Assembly (NCBI GenBank): GCA_934255405.1
Contig: CAKQNT010000007.1
Coordinates: forward strand, 12,876 to 76,875
Length of the DNA stretch: 64,000 nt
Direction: 5' to 3'
Source: an uncultured Alphaproteobacteria bacterium
GTDB taxonomy: Bacteria; Pseudomonadota; Alphaproteobacteria; RF32; CAG-239
Both the position numbers and the translations under genes were made by a program. Below are positions 1-7,861 of the stretch, one piece after another (positions within the stretch are counted from its first letter, which is position 1; each line of letters starts with the position of its first letter). The notes beneath the pieces were generated by a model that did no database searches, was not told the origin of the DNA, and saw only the letters and a list, made by a program, of their open reading frames with translations.

Positions 1-67
1 GTTTTTATAGCTTTTTTGTGCTCAATTGTAAACAAAAACTTCCTATGTGATAAGTTAAGCATAATGT

Positions 68-96
68 TTGCCATTGATAATAAATACGGCTATAGT
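68..96 (+). promoter_or_regulatory. sigma70-type promoter for the secreted protein-chpT-cheR unit
   Basis: TTGCCA at 68-73 and TATAGT at 91-96 are separated by exactly 17 bases, 22 bases before the ATG at 119. No other promoter is evident in the four downstream genes, which are packed head to tail, so it probably drives them together. Confidence 0.5.
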
Positions 97-118
97 GAAA
101 CAAATTAGATAAGAGTAT

Positions 119-1261
119 ATGTTAATGATGCCGCGTTTTGTTGTTATCGGGCTGGTGGCCCTGGCTTTTGTGAATCCCGCTTTTGCCAGCGAGGATGAAG
201 ATCCGTTTATCTTCGGCGATGAGGTCCCCGCTGATGTTGCCGAGACCGATTCTGTTGTTCCGGCGGAACCTGTCAGCTGGCATGAGGAGAGCGCGCCGGC
301 ATTGCGCAGCACTCCCGCGGTTGAAGGCGATTTTGCGCCGCCGTCGTCCGAGCTCACACCACCAGCGCAAGAGCTGCCGGATTTGCCGGAGCTTCCGCCA
401 TATCCGCAGTCTCCGGCAGTAGAGAATGTTCCGGCTCCACAGCCCCAAATCTCCAAAGAACAGACCCTGACCGAAACCCTCAAGCAGGATCCCAAGGTTG
501 CCAATCCGGTGCTTCCGTCCAAAGTTGAGGATTCTTGGGTTGGCAAACTGGCGACCAAAAATCCGCTTTCTCTTATCAGCGGCGACAAAGATTCCGGAGA
601 TTCTGCCAGCCTTGAAAAAATGGTGGATACCGCCCGCACTAACCAAAACGCCAATCGTCGTTCTAATGCTTCGGTTTTTGATATCTCGGGTGTAATGTTA
701 CGCATGAGCCTCAAACAGGTGGATCGCGTTATGCAGAACCGCGGTTTTCGCAAAATTGTGCAAAAATACCAGATTCCCAACTTTATTAAGTGGCGTAATG
801 AGGAGTTTTGCCGCAACACAGGCGTGGTTGGCTATGAGCGGATAGAGAGCTGCGTCACCCAAAAAGCCAAAAAAGAGAGCCACCAATATGTGCAGACGGC
901 CAAATACGCCAAATATGACACCAAAGAGGAGATGGAAGTAACTTTTTCCAGCAATTTCACCGATAACAAAGTAATTAAAATCGTTTATCGCAGTCAGGCC
1001 GCCAATGTCACCGGCAATAGTCCCAAGGCCACCTATTTGCGCAATATAAAAGTTTATGATTTTTGGAAAAAAATTAACCAAAAGTATGGTAAGCCTGATG
1101 ATAAAGAGAACGTAACCTGGGGAATTGGCGGCAACAAGCCGTTTCTTAAGGCTGCCACCGGCTACCTTAAGCTGGAGGACCCCATGCTGCGAGAGTTGGA
1201 TTATACCCGTATGTCGCGCGAAGATCAGCGCTATATGAATACGGATTTATATAGTTTTTAG
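119..1261 (+). CDS. secreted proline-rich protein of unknown function
   Basis: Product of 380 residues. The first 25 or so residues form a signal peptide ending in an AFA-S type cleavage site, so the protein should be exported to the periplasm or envelope. Residues 30-130 are rich in Pro, Glu and Ala and look disordered. The C-terminal 180 residues are a more ordered, basic region with no motif I recognise. It is first in a run leading directly into chpT, which suggests an envelope role tied to the cell cycle, but that is inference. An alternative ATG lies three codons in; either start keeps the signal peptide. Confidence 0.75.
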   Translation: MLMMPRFVVIGLVALAFVNPAFASEDEDPFIFGDEVPADVAETDSVVPAEPVSWHEESAPALRSTPAVEGDFAPPSSELTPPAQELPDLPELPPYPQSPAVENVPAPQPQISKEQTLTETLKQDPKVANPVLPSKVEDSWVGKLATKNPLSLISGDKDSGDSASLEKMVDTARTNQNANRRSNASVFDISGVMLRMSLKQVDRVMQNRGFRKIVQKYQIPNFIKWRNEEFCRNTGVVGYERIESCVTQKAKKESHQYVQTAKYAKYDTKEEMEVTFSSNFTDNKVIKIVYRSQAANVTGNSPKATYLRNIKVYDFWKKINQKYGKPDDKENVTWGIGGNKPFLKAATGYLKLEDPMLRELDYTRMSREDQRYMNTDLYSF

Positions 1262-1273
1262 GATGTTTATTTG

Positions 1274-1870
1274 ATGGATAAAAAGTTATCTGAACTTATC
1301 TGCACACGAATCAGTCACGACCTCATCGGTAATATCGGCGCGGTTGCCAATGCCGCAGAGCTGCTGGAAGAAGAAAACGATATTGCCGAGGTTAAAGAGG
1401 TTTTGCCGATTCTCAAAATCGGGTCGGGCGTTTTGGTTGCCAGACTGCGTTTTTTTCGAATGCTGTTTGGTTTGCATAGCCCCAATATCGAGGATATGGT
1501 GGTGGTCAAACAAACTACCGCGGCTTATTTGGCTACCACTGGCGGCAAACAGCCTCCGGCTCTGAACTTTGCGCTAGAGACTCCGCGCTATGCTGTGGCG
1601 GCAATGGCGGCGGTAATGGCTTTGGCAGATTTAATGCGCGGCGGCAGTATTAATGTTGTGGAGCAGGGGGGCAAAGTCAGCGTGTCTGTCAGTGGCGATG
1701 TCAAGCTTGGCGACAGCAAGGTCGAGCAGTTTGTCAGTGTTCTCAAGTCAACGGCGGCGGAGATTTCGGCTCAAGATGTTCCGTTGCTCTATTTGTTGGA
1801 TGTTTGCCGCAATTGCGGAATTAAATTGTCTTTTGGCAGCAATCCGATGCTGCGTTTGGTTTTGGAGTAA
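1274..1870 (+). CDS. chpT: ChpT-like histidine phosphotransferase
   Basis: ChpT carries phosphate from the CckA hybrid kinase to CtrA and CpdR in alphaproteobacteria. The N-terminus has the family signature around a phospho-acceptor histidine: SELICTRISHDLIGNIGAV, His15, followed by an AELLEEE helix. The C-terminal half is a degenerate GHKL-like fold lacking ATP-binding motifs, as in ChpT. Length (198 residues) is normal. ATG 1274 is preferred over the upstream in-frame TTG because an AGGAT ribosome site is better spaced. A receiver, cheR and (opposite strand) ctrA follow closely, so the sequence places the phosphorelay and a target together. Confidence 0.85.
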   Translation: MDKKLSELICTRISHDLIGNIGAVANAAELLEEENDIAEVKEVLPILKIGSGVLVARLRFFRMLFGLHSPNIEDMVVVKQTTAAYLATTGGKQPPALNFALETPRYAVAAMAAVMALADLMRGGSINVVEQGGKVSVSVSGDVKLGDSKVEQFVSVLKSTAAEISAQDVPLLYLLDVCRNCGIKLSFGSNPMLRLVLE

Positions 1871-1873
1871 AAA

Positions 1874-2239
1874 ATGCGCAAGTGCTTGATTGCCGATGAT
1901 TCAAAAATTATGCGAATGCTTCTCCGCAAGATTATGGAGAACTTCGGTTTTGATGTGTCTGAGGCCGAAGACGGTGAAGATGTTTTGGAGCAGTGCGTTT
2001 CTTATCGTCCGGATCTTATAATCAGCGATTGGTCTTTGCCGCTGATAGACGGGATAGATGTCTTGTACAAAATCCGCGCTGACCGCAAAATTAACCAGCC
2101 GCAATTTATGTTTTGTTCCTATGTGACGGATGCGGCAGTTATTCGTCAGGCTCTGGACGGCGGAGCCGATGATTTTATTATGCGGCCGTTTGATGAAGAT
2201 ATTATTGCCGGAAAACTTGCCATATTAGGATTGTTATAA
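1874..2239 (+). CDS. single-domain CheY-like response regulator
   Basis: A lone receiver domain of 121 residues. The acidic pair Asp8-Asp9 and the phospho-acceptor Asp52 (in IISDWSLPLIDG) are present. The usual conserved Lys of the KPF motif is Arg (MRPFD, Arg104), an unusual substitution in receivers. ATG follows the chpT stop by three bases with GGAG just upstream, so the genes are translationally close. It could be a CheY for the flagellar motor, given cheR next door, or a CpdR/DivK-like partner of ChpT. The sequence does not decide between these. Confidence 0.85.
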   Translation: MRKCLIADDSKIMRMLLRKIMENFGFDVSEAEDGEDVLEQCVSYRPDLIISDWSLPLIDGIDVLYKIRADRKINQPQFMFCSYVTDAAVIRQALDGGADDFIMRPFDEDIIAGKLAILGLL

Positions 2240-3180
2240 TGAAAAAACAAGATTTTGAGTTTTTGATAACATTACTGCGAGATAACGCCGGTTGGGAGTT
2301 TGATGAGGAACAGTATTTTGTCGTGGATAAAAAAATGTCTAACTTTATCCGCGAAAAAGGCTATGCCTCGGTAGAGGAGCTGATTGCCGAGCTCAAAGTC
2401 GGCAGCAAAGCGCTGATTGCGCAGGTGGTGGAGAGCATGGCTTTTTCCGATACCTCGTTTTATCGGGATTATGATGTATTTATGCGCTTTGAAAATTCGT
2501 TGCTTCCCAACTTGCGAGAGAGCAACCGCGCCAGCAAAAAATTGCGTTTTTGGAGTTTGGGCTGCAGCACCGGACAAGAGACTTATTCCATGGCATTTGC
2601 CATCAAACGCAAATTTATCGGGCTAGACAGCTGGAATATTGATATTATCGGCACAGATCTTTCATCTTTGGCCATTGCCAAGGCACAGCGCGGACAATAC
2701 AATAATTTTGAGATTCAGATGGGGCTAAACGCTCGTATGATTCTGGAGTTTTTTCATCAGGACAGCGATGGTCTGTGGCAGGTTAATGATGATATTGCCA
2801 AGATGGTGGAATTTCGCCGTTACAATATGCTGAATGAGGTTACCTTCACCGATAAATTTGAAGTCATTTTCTGCCGCAATGTTTTGCGCTACTTTGCGCC
2901 GGAACATCAATCGCAGATTCTGCGTCGTATCAGCAATTGTCAAACTGTTGGTGGAATTTTATGTTTGGGCAAAAACGAGCATATTCGCGGCGTAGAAGAA
3001 TATTATGCCAAGCTGGACGGCTACAATTGCATATATGTCAACAAGGGGTTAACCGATGAAAAACCTCGGCTGTCAATCAGTCCGGAAGATGATTCTATGG
3101 ATAGCGGAATGCCGCGTTTTGTTCGGCCGGATGCCCTAAGCCCCCGCCGCCACCTTGCCTCTGAGTTCATCAAAAAATAG
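2239..3180 (+). CDS. cheR: CheR-family chemotaxis protein methyltransferase
   Basis: CheR transfers methyl groups from S-adenosylmethionine to glutamates of chemoreceptors. The product (313 residues) has an N-terminal helical CheR domain, a degenerate FFR motif (DTSFYRD, about residues 71-77), the SAM-binding loop LGCSTGQETYSMAF (107-120), GTDLSS (138-143) and IFCRNVLRYF (210-219). About 45 residues past the methyltransferase fold look unstructured. The ATG overlaps the preceding stop (TAATG), so it is translationally coupled to the receiver gene. No cheA, cheW or receptor gene lies in this window. Confidence 0.9.
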   Translation: MKKQDFEFLITLLRDNAGWEFDEEQYFVVDKKMSNFIREKGYASVEELIAELKVGSKALIAQVVESMAFSDTSFYRDYDVFMRFENSLLPNLRESNRASKKLRFWSLGCSTGQETYSMAFAIKRKFIGLDSWNIDIIGTDLSSLAIAKAQRGQYNNFEIQMGLNARMILEFFHQDSDGLWQVNDDIAKMVEFRRYNMLNEVTFTDKFEVIFCRNVLRYFAPEHQSQILRRISNCQTVGGILCLGKNEHIRGVEEYYAKLDGYNCIYVNKGLTDEKPRLSISPEDDSMDSGMPRFVRPDALSPRRHLASEFIKK

Positions 3181-3215
3181 AAACATCAATCGCGGTTATC
3201 TGAATGCAAAATAAA

Positions 3216-3246
3216 GCTCCCTCGCTTTAATCTTAAGAGAGGGAGC
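3216..3246. terminator. bidirectional terminator between cheR and ctrA
   Basis: GCTCCCTC at 3216-3223 pairs perfectly with GAGGGAGC at 3239-3246, in the gap between the convergent cheR and ctrA. A-rich and T-rich flanks allow it to act on either strand. Confidence 0.7.
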
Positions 3247-3266
3247 AAAATTGTGTATTTTAATAG

Positions 3267-3959
3267 TTATTGCTTAACCGGCAAATCTGGATCGCGCAGA
3301 ACATAGCCGCGTCCCCAAACCGTTTCAATATAATTCTTGCCGCCGGAAGCTTTCTCCAACTTTTTGCGCAATTTACAGATAAACACGTCAATAATCTTGA
3401 GTTCGGGTTCATCAATTCCGCCATAGAGGTGGTTAAGAAACTGGTCTTTGTTGAGGGTAGAGCCTTTGCGCAAAGACAGCAATTCCATAATTCCATATTC
3501 TTTACCGGTGAGGTGCAAAGCTTTGCCACAGACACTGACAGTCTGATTATCGAGGTTAACCTCAACATCTCCGGTGCGGATAATAGAATTAGAGTGCCCT
3601 TTAGAGCGGCGCACCACCGCCTGAATACGAGCCAAAAGTTCAGATTTATCAAACGGCTTGGTCAGATAATCGTCGGCGCCATAGCCCAAACCCTTAACCT
3701 TCTTATCTGGCTCAGTAAGACCGGAGAGGATTAGAACCGGAGTGTTGACCTTTGAGGCGCGCAGATTTTTGAGCACTTCATAACCATTCATATCCGGCAA
3801 CATCAAATCCAAAATTATGATGTCATAATCATAAAGTTTGCCAATCTCCAGCCCATCTTCGCCCAAATCGGTGGTATCAACAATCATGCCCTCTTTTTTG
3901 AGCATGGTTTCAATACTTTGTGAGATTGCATAATCGTCTTCAACTAACAAAACACGCAT
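3267..3959 (-). CDS. ctrA: cell-cycle master response regulator CtrA
   Basis: CtrA is the essential OmpR-family regulator of cell cycle, flagella and division in alphaproteobacteria, phosphorylated through CckA and ChpT. The product (230 residues) has a receiver with Asp8-Asp9, phospho-acceptor Asp51 ([13 protein letters not shown]) and Lys101 (LTKPFD). A winged-helix output domain follows at about 125-228, with typical CtrA segments such as [28 protein letters not shown] ribosome site lies six bases before the ATG. It converges on the chpT-cheR unit. Its C-terminus ends in PDLPVKQ rather than the Ala-Ala tail that makes Caulobacter CtrA a ClpXP substrate. Confidence 0.95.
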   Translation of the reverse strand: MRVLLVEDDYAISQSIETMLKKEGMIVDTTDLGEDGLEIGKLYDYDIIILDLMLPDMNGYEVLKNLRASKVNTPVLILSGLTEPDKKVKGLGYGADDYLTKPFDKSELLARIQAVVRRSKGHSNSIIRTGDVEVNLDNQTVSVCGKALHLTGKEYGIMELLSLRKGSTLNKDQFLNHLYGGIDEPELKIIDVFICKLRKKLEKASGGKNYIETVWGRGYVLRDPDLPVKQ

Positions 3960-4293
3960 AATCGCTCCCCCTTGAATTTATTTTTTAGATAGAGGTATCT
4001 TAATGCTATTTTTTTTAATTGTTAACTTTTTTAACAAGGCTGTTAATAATTATTAACAACTTTTATCTCAAGGCAAAAATTGATTGCTTCGGTTCACTAA
4101 CGTTCCGCCCCGCTTGGCCGGTCAGCTGCACTATAATAACCATATGCCGAACAAACAGTTATGTAAATTAAATCAATGCAAAATTGCTTGGCTTTGACAA
4201 AATAAGCGGGCAGATGTTAATAAAATTAAAAACTGCTGAAATTTATTTGAAAGCGATTTATATTAAACCCCAAAAGAGAAAGGGGCTCATCAC
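3960..4293. promoter_or_regulatory. ctrA-fliI divergent control region
   Basis: This 334-base gap has no gene. Near ctrA it is AT-rich, with six TTAA tetramers between 4000 and 4056, but none has the 7-base spacing of a full CtrA box. Right half of the dispersed palindromic repeat lies at 4062-4092. For fliI, TTGACA at 4194-4199 and TAATAA at 4218-4223 (18-base spacer) make a good sigma70 promoter. Confidence 0.5.
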
Positions 4294-5634
4294 GTGTCTG
4301 AATTAACCGACAATATTTTGCAAGAAGTAGAAAAGCTGGAAACCGCCGCTTATTACGGCAAAGTTACCGGCGTGCAGGGGCTGTTTATCGAGGTCAGCGG
4401 CATTCCTTCGGGGCTTTCTATCGGTGATCGTTGCAATGTTGTTAACAATAACCGCAAAAACGTGGCTTGCGAAGTGGTCAGCTTTAAGGAAGACAAATTA
4501 TTGCTAATGCCGTACGGCTCGTTGGAGGGTATCGGACTAGGTTGTCGGGTGGAGGTGGAAGACGCTCATCCGGTGATATATCCGCATCGTTCCTGGCTGG
4601 GGCGTATTGTCAACGCTTTTGGCGAGGCCATAGACGGCAAAGGTCCGCTGATTAAGGGCAATAAGCCTTATTTTATCAAATCTTCTCCGCCGCCGGCGCA
4701 ATTCCGCGACCGTGTCAAAGGCAAGGTGGATTTGGGTGTTAAGGCGGTCAACACCTTTCTGACTATTTGCAAAGGACAGCGTATGGGTATTTTTGCCGGT
4801 TCCGGCGTCGGCAAATCTACCTTGATGTCTATGATGGCCAGACACACCAGCTCCGATGTGTCAATTATCGGGTTGATTGGCGAGCGCGGACGAGAGGCCA
4901 AAGAGTTTGTGGAAGATGTTTTAGGCGCCGAGGGGTTGGAGAAATCAGTTCTGGTCTTGGCAACCTCTGATGAAAGCCCGTTGCTCCGCCGCCAAGCCGC
5001 CTACGTGACTATGGCGATTGCCGAATATTTTCGTGATGAAAACAAAGATGTCTTATGTATGATGGATTCTATCACCCGTTTTGCCATGGCGCAGCGTGAG
5101 ATTGCTCTTTCTATCGGCGAGCCTCCGGCTTCTAAGGGCTATACTCCGAGTGTGTTCTCCGAGCTGCCGCGTTTGCTGGAGCGGGCAGGGCCGGGCTCCG
5201 GCAATGGCACAATCACCGGATTGTTTACGGTTTTGGTTGATGGCGATGATCACAACGAGCCGGTGGCGGACGCTGTGCGCTCCATCTTGGACGGGCATAT
5301 TGTGTTGGACAGAGCTATTGCCGAGCGCGGGCGCTATCCGGCTATCAACATCTTGCGCTCAATTTCTCGTACCATGCCCGATTGCGACACCAAAGAGGAG
5401 TTTGCGCTGGTTTCTAAGGCTCGCAAATATATTGCCGCCTATGAAGATATGGCGGAGCTGATTCGCCTTGGCGCCTACAAAAAGGGCTCCAATAAGAATG
5501 TTGATGAGGCAATCTTTTATTATCCCAAAATTGAGGCTTTTTTGTCGCAGGGCAAGCAGGAGCGCTTTACTTTGCCGGAATGCTACGAGTTGTTGGGCAA
5601 TATTTTGGCGATTCCTTATTCTATGGAAGTCTGA
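4294..5634 (+). CDS. fliI: flagellar export ATPase FliI
   Basis: FliI is the F1-beta-like ATPase that powers flagellar protein export at the cytoplasmic face of the basal body. The product (446 residues) has an N-terminal beta-barrel domain, Walker A AGSGVGKS (168-175), GLIGERGREA, the Walker B region DVLCMMDSITR (about 252-262) and the FliI/YscN-type GYTPSVFSELPRLLERAG. It begins at GTG with AGAAAGGGG upstream, and no better ATG is available. fliJ follows after five bases, the usual pairing. A type III secretion ATPase is the only real alternative; the flagellar fliJ and chemotaxis context argue against it. Confidence 0.92.
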   Translation: MSELTDNILQEVEKLETAAYYGKVTGVQGLFIEVSGIPSGLSIGDRCNVVNNNRKNVACEVVSFKEDKLLLMPYGSLEGIGLGCRVEVEDAHPVIYPHRSWLGRIVNAFGEAIDGKGPLIKGNKPYFIKSSPPPAQFRDRVKGKVDLGVKAVNTFLTICKGQRMGIFAGSGVGKSTLMSMMARHTSSDVSIIGLIGERGREAKEFVEDVLGAEGLEKSVLVLATSDESPLLRRQAAYVTMAIAEYFRDENKDVLCMMDSITRFAMAQREIALSIGEPPASKGYTPSVFSELPRLLERAGPGSGNGTITGLFTVLVDGDDHNEPVADAVRSILDGHIVLDRAIAERGRYPAINILRSISRTMPDCDTKEEFALVSKARKYIAAYEDMAELIRLGAYKKGSNKNVDEAIFYYPKIEAFLSQGKQERFTLPECYELLGNILAIPYSMEV

Positions 5635-5639
5635 CTTAA

Positions 5640-6053
5640 ATGAATAAGTCTCTTAAAACCCTGAGCCGGATTCAAAAATTTCAGATTGACGAGCAGCGCA
5701 AACTGATGGCAGAAAAGATGAATGAAGAAACTGCCGTTATGGATAATCTGCGCCAAATGGACGAGCGCTTTGCCGCCGAAAAGGCTTTTGCCGCCCAAAA
5801 CCCTGCGGTGGGTGATTTTGGCGCCTATACCAAACGTTATTTGGATTTGCGCCATGCCGAGGAAGAGCATTTGCAACAAATTCGCGCCGAGATTGAGGCG
5901 ATTCGCGATAAGATATCCGATATGTTTAAGGAGCAAAAAACTTTTGAAATCGTAGATCGTCAGCGCGCCGCCGCCGAGCGCAAAGAATTAGAACAAAAAG
6001 ACCAAAAGATGCTTGATGAAATAGGTACCAATGCTTATATCAAAAAACACTGA
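5640..6053 (+). CDS. fliJ: flagellar export chaperone FliJ
   Basis: A charged, almost wholly helical protein of 137 residues that should form a two-stranded coiled coil, matching FliJ, the central stalk of the FliI hexamer. It starts five bases after the fliI stop. FliJ sequences are poorly conserved, so the call rests on size, N-terminal KSLKTLSRIQKFQIDEQRK pattern, coiled-coil character and position. Confidence 0.8.
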   Translation: MNKSLKTLSRIQKFQIDEQRKLMAEKMNEETAVMDNLRQMDERFAAEKAFAAQNPAVGDFGAYTKRYLDLRHAEEEHLQQIRAEIEAIRDKISDMFKEQKTFEIVDRQRAAAERKELEQKDQKMLDEIGTNAYIKKH

Positions 6054-6073
6054 CAACTGCAAAGGAGAACGCT

Positions 6074-6649
6074 ATGTTTGAGATGATTGAACTTCCATAT
6101 CCGATTGATGCGCTTGAACCATATATTTCTAAAAACACGCTGGAATTTCATTATGGCAAGCACTACAAAACCTATCTGGACAATCTCAATAAGCTTGTGG
6201 TCGGCACGGAATATGAGGCTATGACTTTGGAGGAGATTGTGCGCCAAACCTATGGCAAGCCGGATAAACAGGCGATTTTTAACAATGCCGCGCAGTCGCT
6301 GAATCACCAAATGTTTTGGCACGCGCTCAAGCCCAATGGCGGCGGAGAGCCCAAAGGTAAGCTTGCAGAGCTCATAAACAAGCAGTTTGGCTCGTATGAT
6401 GAATTTTGTCAGCAGTTCAAAACTGCCGCTCTGAGCCAGTTTGGCAGCGGTTGGGCATGGTTGGTGCAAGACGGCGATAAATTGGAAATCATCAAAACCG
6501 CCAACGCCGATACTCCGGTTGCTCAGGGCAAAAAGGTCATCACCGTGCTTGATGTCTGGGAGCATTCTTATTATTTGGATTATCAGAATCGCCGCGGCGA
6601 CTATATTGATGAATTTTTGGATTATCTCCTCAATTGGCCGGAGATTTAG
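6074..6649 (+). CDS. sodB: iron superoxide dismutase
   Basis: Converts superoxide to oxygen and hydrogen peroxide in the cytoplasm. The metal ligands of the Fe/Mn family are all present: His26 (EFHYGKH), His78 (AAQSLNHQMFW), Asp160 and His164 (DVWEHSYYLDY). Gln74 in NNAAQ is the position that favours iron over manganese. Length (191 residues) is standard. An AAAGGAG ribosome site precedes the ATG. It lies 20 bases after fliJ and ends at a clear terminator, so it may be co-transcribed with the flagellar genes. Confidence 0.95.
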   Translation: MFEMIELPYPIDALEPYISKNTLEFHYGKHYKTYLDNLNKLVVGTEYEAMTLEEIVRQTYGKPDKQAIFNNAAQSLNHQMFWHALKPNGGGEPKGKLAELINKQFGSYDEFCQQFKTAALSQFGSGWAWLVQDGDKLEIIKTANADTPVAQGKKVITVLDVWEHSYYLDYQNRRGDYIDEFLDYLLNWPEI

Positions 6650-6667
6650 CCCGAATTTAAAAACGCA

Positions 6668-6699
6668 AAAGCGCTTCTTTTGACAGAAGCGCTTTGTTT
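6668..6699. terminator. terminator after sodB
   Basis: An 11-bp perfect stem, 6668-6678 with 6685-6695, six-base loop, followed by TGTTTGT. The A-run on the left lets it also serve the leftward small gene at 6714-6911. Confidence 0.85.
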
Positions 6700-6713
6700 G
6701 TATGTTTGGGTTG

Positions 6714-6911
6714 TTATTCAAAATACCCGTTGCGAGCACGCAGCCAGCGCAGACCCAGCAGAGCCAAGCCAACCCAGGCACAGCATCCTGATACACCAAA
6801 TGCTATGTTCATGCATATTGCATTTCTTAGCATAGCAGAAACCCAGAACACCATAATCCCCAGCGCCGCAATCATCAAGAATGCAAACGCAAATTTCTCA
6901 ATCTTTCTCAT
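6714..6911 (-). CDS. small two-helix membrane protein
   Basis: A 65-residue product with two hydrophobic segments (about residues 7-28 and 33-55), ending in a basic RWLRARNGYFE tail. ATG at 6911 is taken over an upstream TTG. It ends next to the bidirectional terminator at 6668-6699, which supports a real leftward transcript. No family recognised. The ribosome site is weak, hence moderate confidence. The opposite-strand frame over the same bases looks like a shadow. Confidence 0.45.
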   Translation of the reverse strand: MRKIEKFAFAFLMIAALGIMVFWVSAMLRNAICMNIAFGVSGCCAWVGLALLGLRWLRARNGYFE

Positions 6912-7017
6912 AACCAAAAAAATTAAATTAGTAATCTATTTATCACTAACCAATATAACACAAATTTAAGCTTATTCCAAGCAAAATTTTAAATTCTAAT
7001 TTATTTATTGCAAAGCA

Positions 7018-7088
7018 GTTGCGTGAGCGGTGATAGCCGTGAGAAGCAATCCATCTTTATCTCAAGGCAAAAAATGATTGCTTGGCAA
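7018..7088. repeat. dispersed palindromic repeat, copy A
   Basis: AAGCAATCCAT (7044-7054) and ATGATTGCTT (7074-7083) are inverted arms, one base short of perfect, around a loop containing TTTATCTCAAGGCA. Left of the arms is a GAGCGG..AGCCG segment. A fuller copy lies at 28463-28540 and a right half at 4062-4092. It sits in the gap 6912-7175, which holds no gene. Confidence 0.75.
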
Positions 7089-7144
7089 TAATATTACCCC
7101 TGCCTTAGTCCTTTCCCGTTAAGGGGAAGTGAAGAGGGTGCAAC

Positions 7145-7170
7145 AAAAAACCTCCCTAGGGGAGGTTTTT
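7145..7170. terminator. terminator downstream of tRNA-Ser
   Basis: AAAAAACCTCC (7145-7155) faces GGAGGTTTTT (7161-7170) across a short CTAGG loop. Read leftward it lies just after the tRNA-Ser 3' end and ends in a T-run. Confidence 0.75.
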
Positions 7171-7175
7171 ATCAT

Positions 7176-7267
7176 TGGCGGATGAGGAGGGATTTGAACC
7201 CCCGATACAGGTCACCCCGTATACACGATTTCGAGTCGCGCGCATTCAGCCTCTCTGCCACTCATCC
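7176..7267 (-). tRNA. tRNA-Ser (anticodon CGA)
   Basis: Read on the minus strand: acceptor stem GGATGAG..CTCATCC, D-arm, anticodon loop CTCGAAA giving anticodon CGA (reads UCG), the long class II variable arm typical of serine tRNAs, a GGGGGTTCAAATCCC T-arm and an encoded CCA end. Total 92 bases. Confidence 0.95.
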
Positions 7268-7434
7268 AGTATGTGTTTATTACTCTAAAATAATTATTGT
7301 CTCACCAACCGTCAATGCGCGCTCTACGGGCTGCGCCCTCTCGCGCTTAATTGGCTCATCCATTCTCCGAATGGCTATCGCCTTATCTATTAAATGTTTT
7401 CTTTATAATTTGCAAGTATAATTTTTGTTCTTTG

Positions 7435-7809
7435 CTATCTCTCATTTTCGGGGCGGTAGCGAACATATTCTTTATCCGCCATCGGTCTAATAAAAAATCC
7501 CACCGCATCAAGTTCTTTTTGCATATCTTCTGAATAAATGCGATTGAGGCGGATCATAACTTCTTCTTTGTTGTCATAGCCCAAGGCTTGCGGGGTGAGG
7601 GCGTCTACCAAATCGCTGAAATTGTCAAAAATTGCAATTCCCGTAACCTCGCAGTCCAGTTCCTCGCCGGTTGAGGAGTTGTGCATTTCCAAGACATCGT
7701 GCAGTTTAATCTGTTGGGCTTTTTTATCCAGCAGGTGCACCCCGATTTTGCGGTTTCCGCTTTTAATTTTATTAAACGAAAATTCATGAACCAGCATTGA
7801 ATATTTCAT
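7435..7809 (-). CDS. ASCH-domain protein
   Basis: A 124-residue protein matching the ASCH fold (PUA-like beta barrel linked to RNA or modified-nucleobase binding). FNKIKSGNRKIGVHLLDKK and HDVLEMHNSSTGEELDCEV follow the family pattern, and VTGIAIFDNFSDLVDAL then LGYDNKEEV fits the characteristic C-terminal half. It stands alone between tRNA-Ser and the ROK kinase on the same strand. The gap 7268-7434 shows no gene. Substrate cannot be inferred. Confidence 0.75.
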   Translation of the reverse strand: MKYSMLVHEFSFNKIKSGNRKIGVHLLDKKAQQIKLHDVLEMHNSSTGEELDCEVTGIAIFDNFSDLVDALTPQALGYDNKEEVMIRLNRIYSEDMQKELDAVGFFIRPMADKEYVRYRPENER

Positions 7810-7861
7810 TGTGCTCTCCTAGTCTGTCCTGCTGGCATTATAGCAAGAAAATTGCAAAAGT

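Noticed and set aside
4000..4056. Cluster of six TTAA tetramers upstream of ctrA as CtrA autoregulation boxes
   Set aside because: A full CtrA box needs TTAA-N7-TTAA. I checked all pairs; spacings are 3, 5, 6, 8 and larger, never 7. The AT-rich base composition explains the tetramers.
4294..5634. Type III secretion ATPase instead of FliI
   Set aside because: fliJ-like neighbour, chemotaxis genes and absence of other secretion genes favour the flagellar assignment.
6035..6799. Long leftward open frame opposite sodB
   Set aside because: A shadow of the sodB frame; the sodB product has all metal ligands.
7182..7533. Rightward open frames over tRNA-Ser and the gap after it
   Set aside because: They read through the tRNA and show no protein features.
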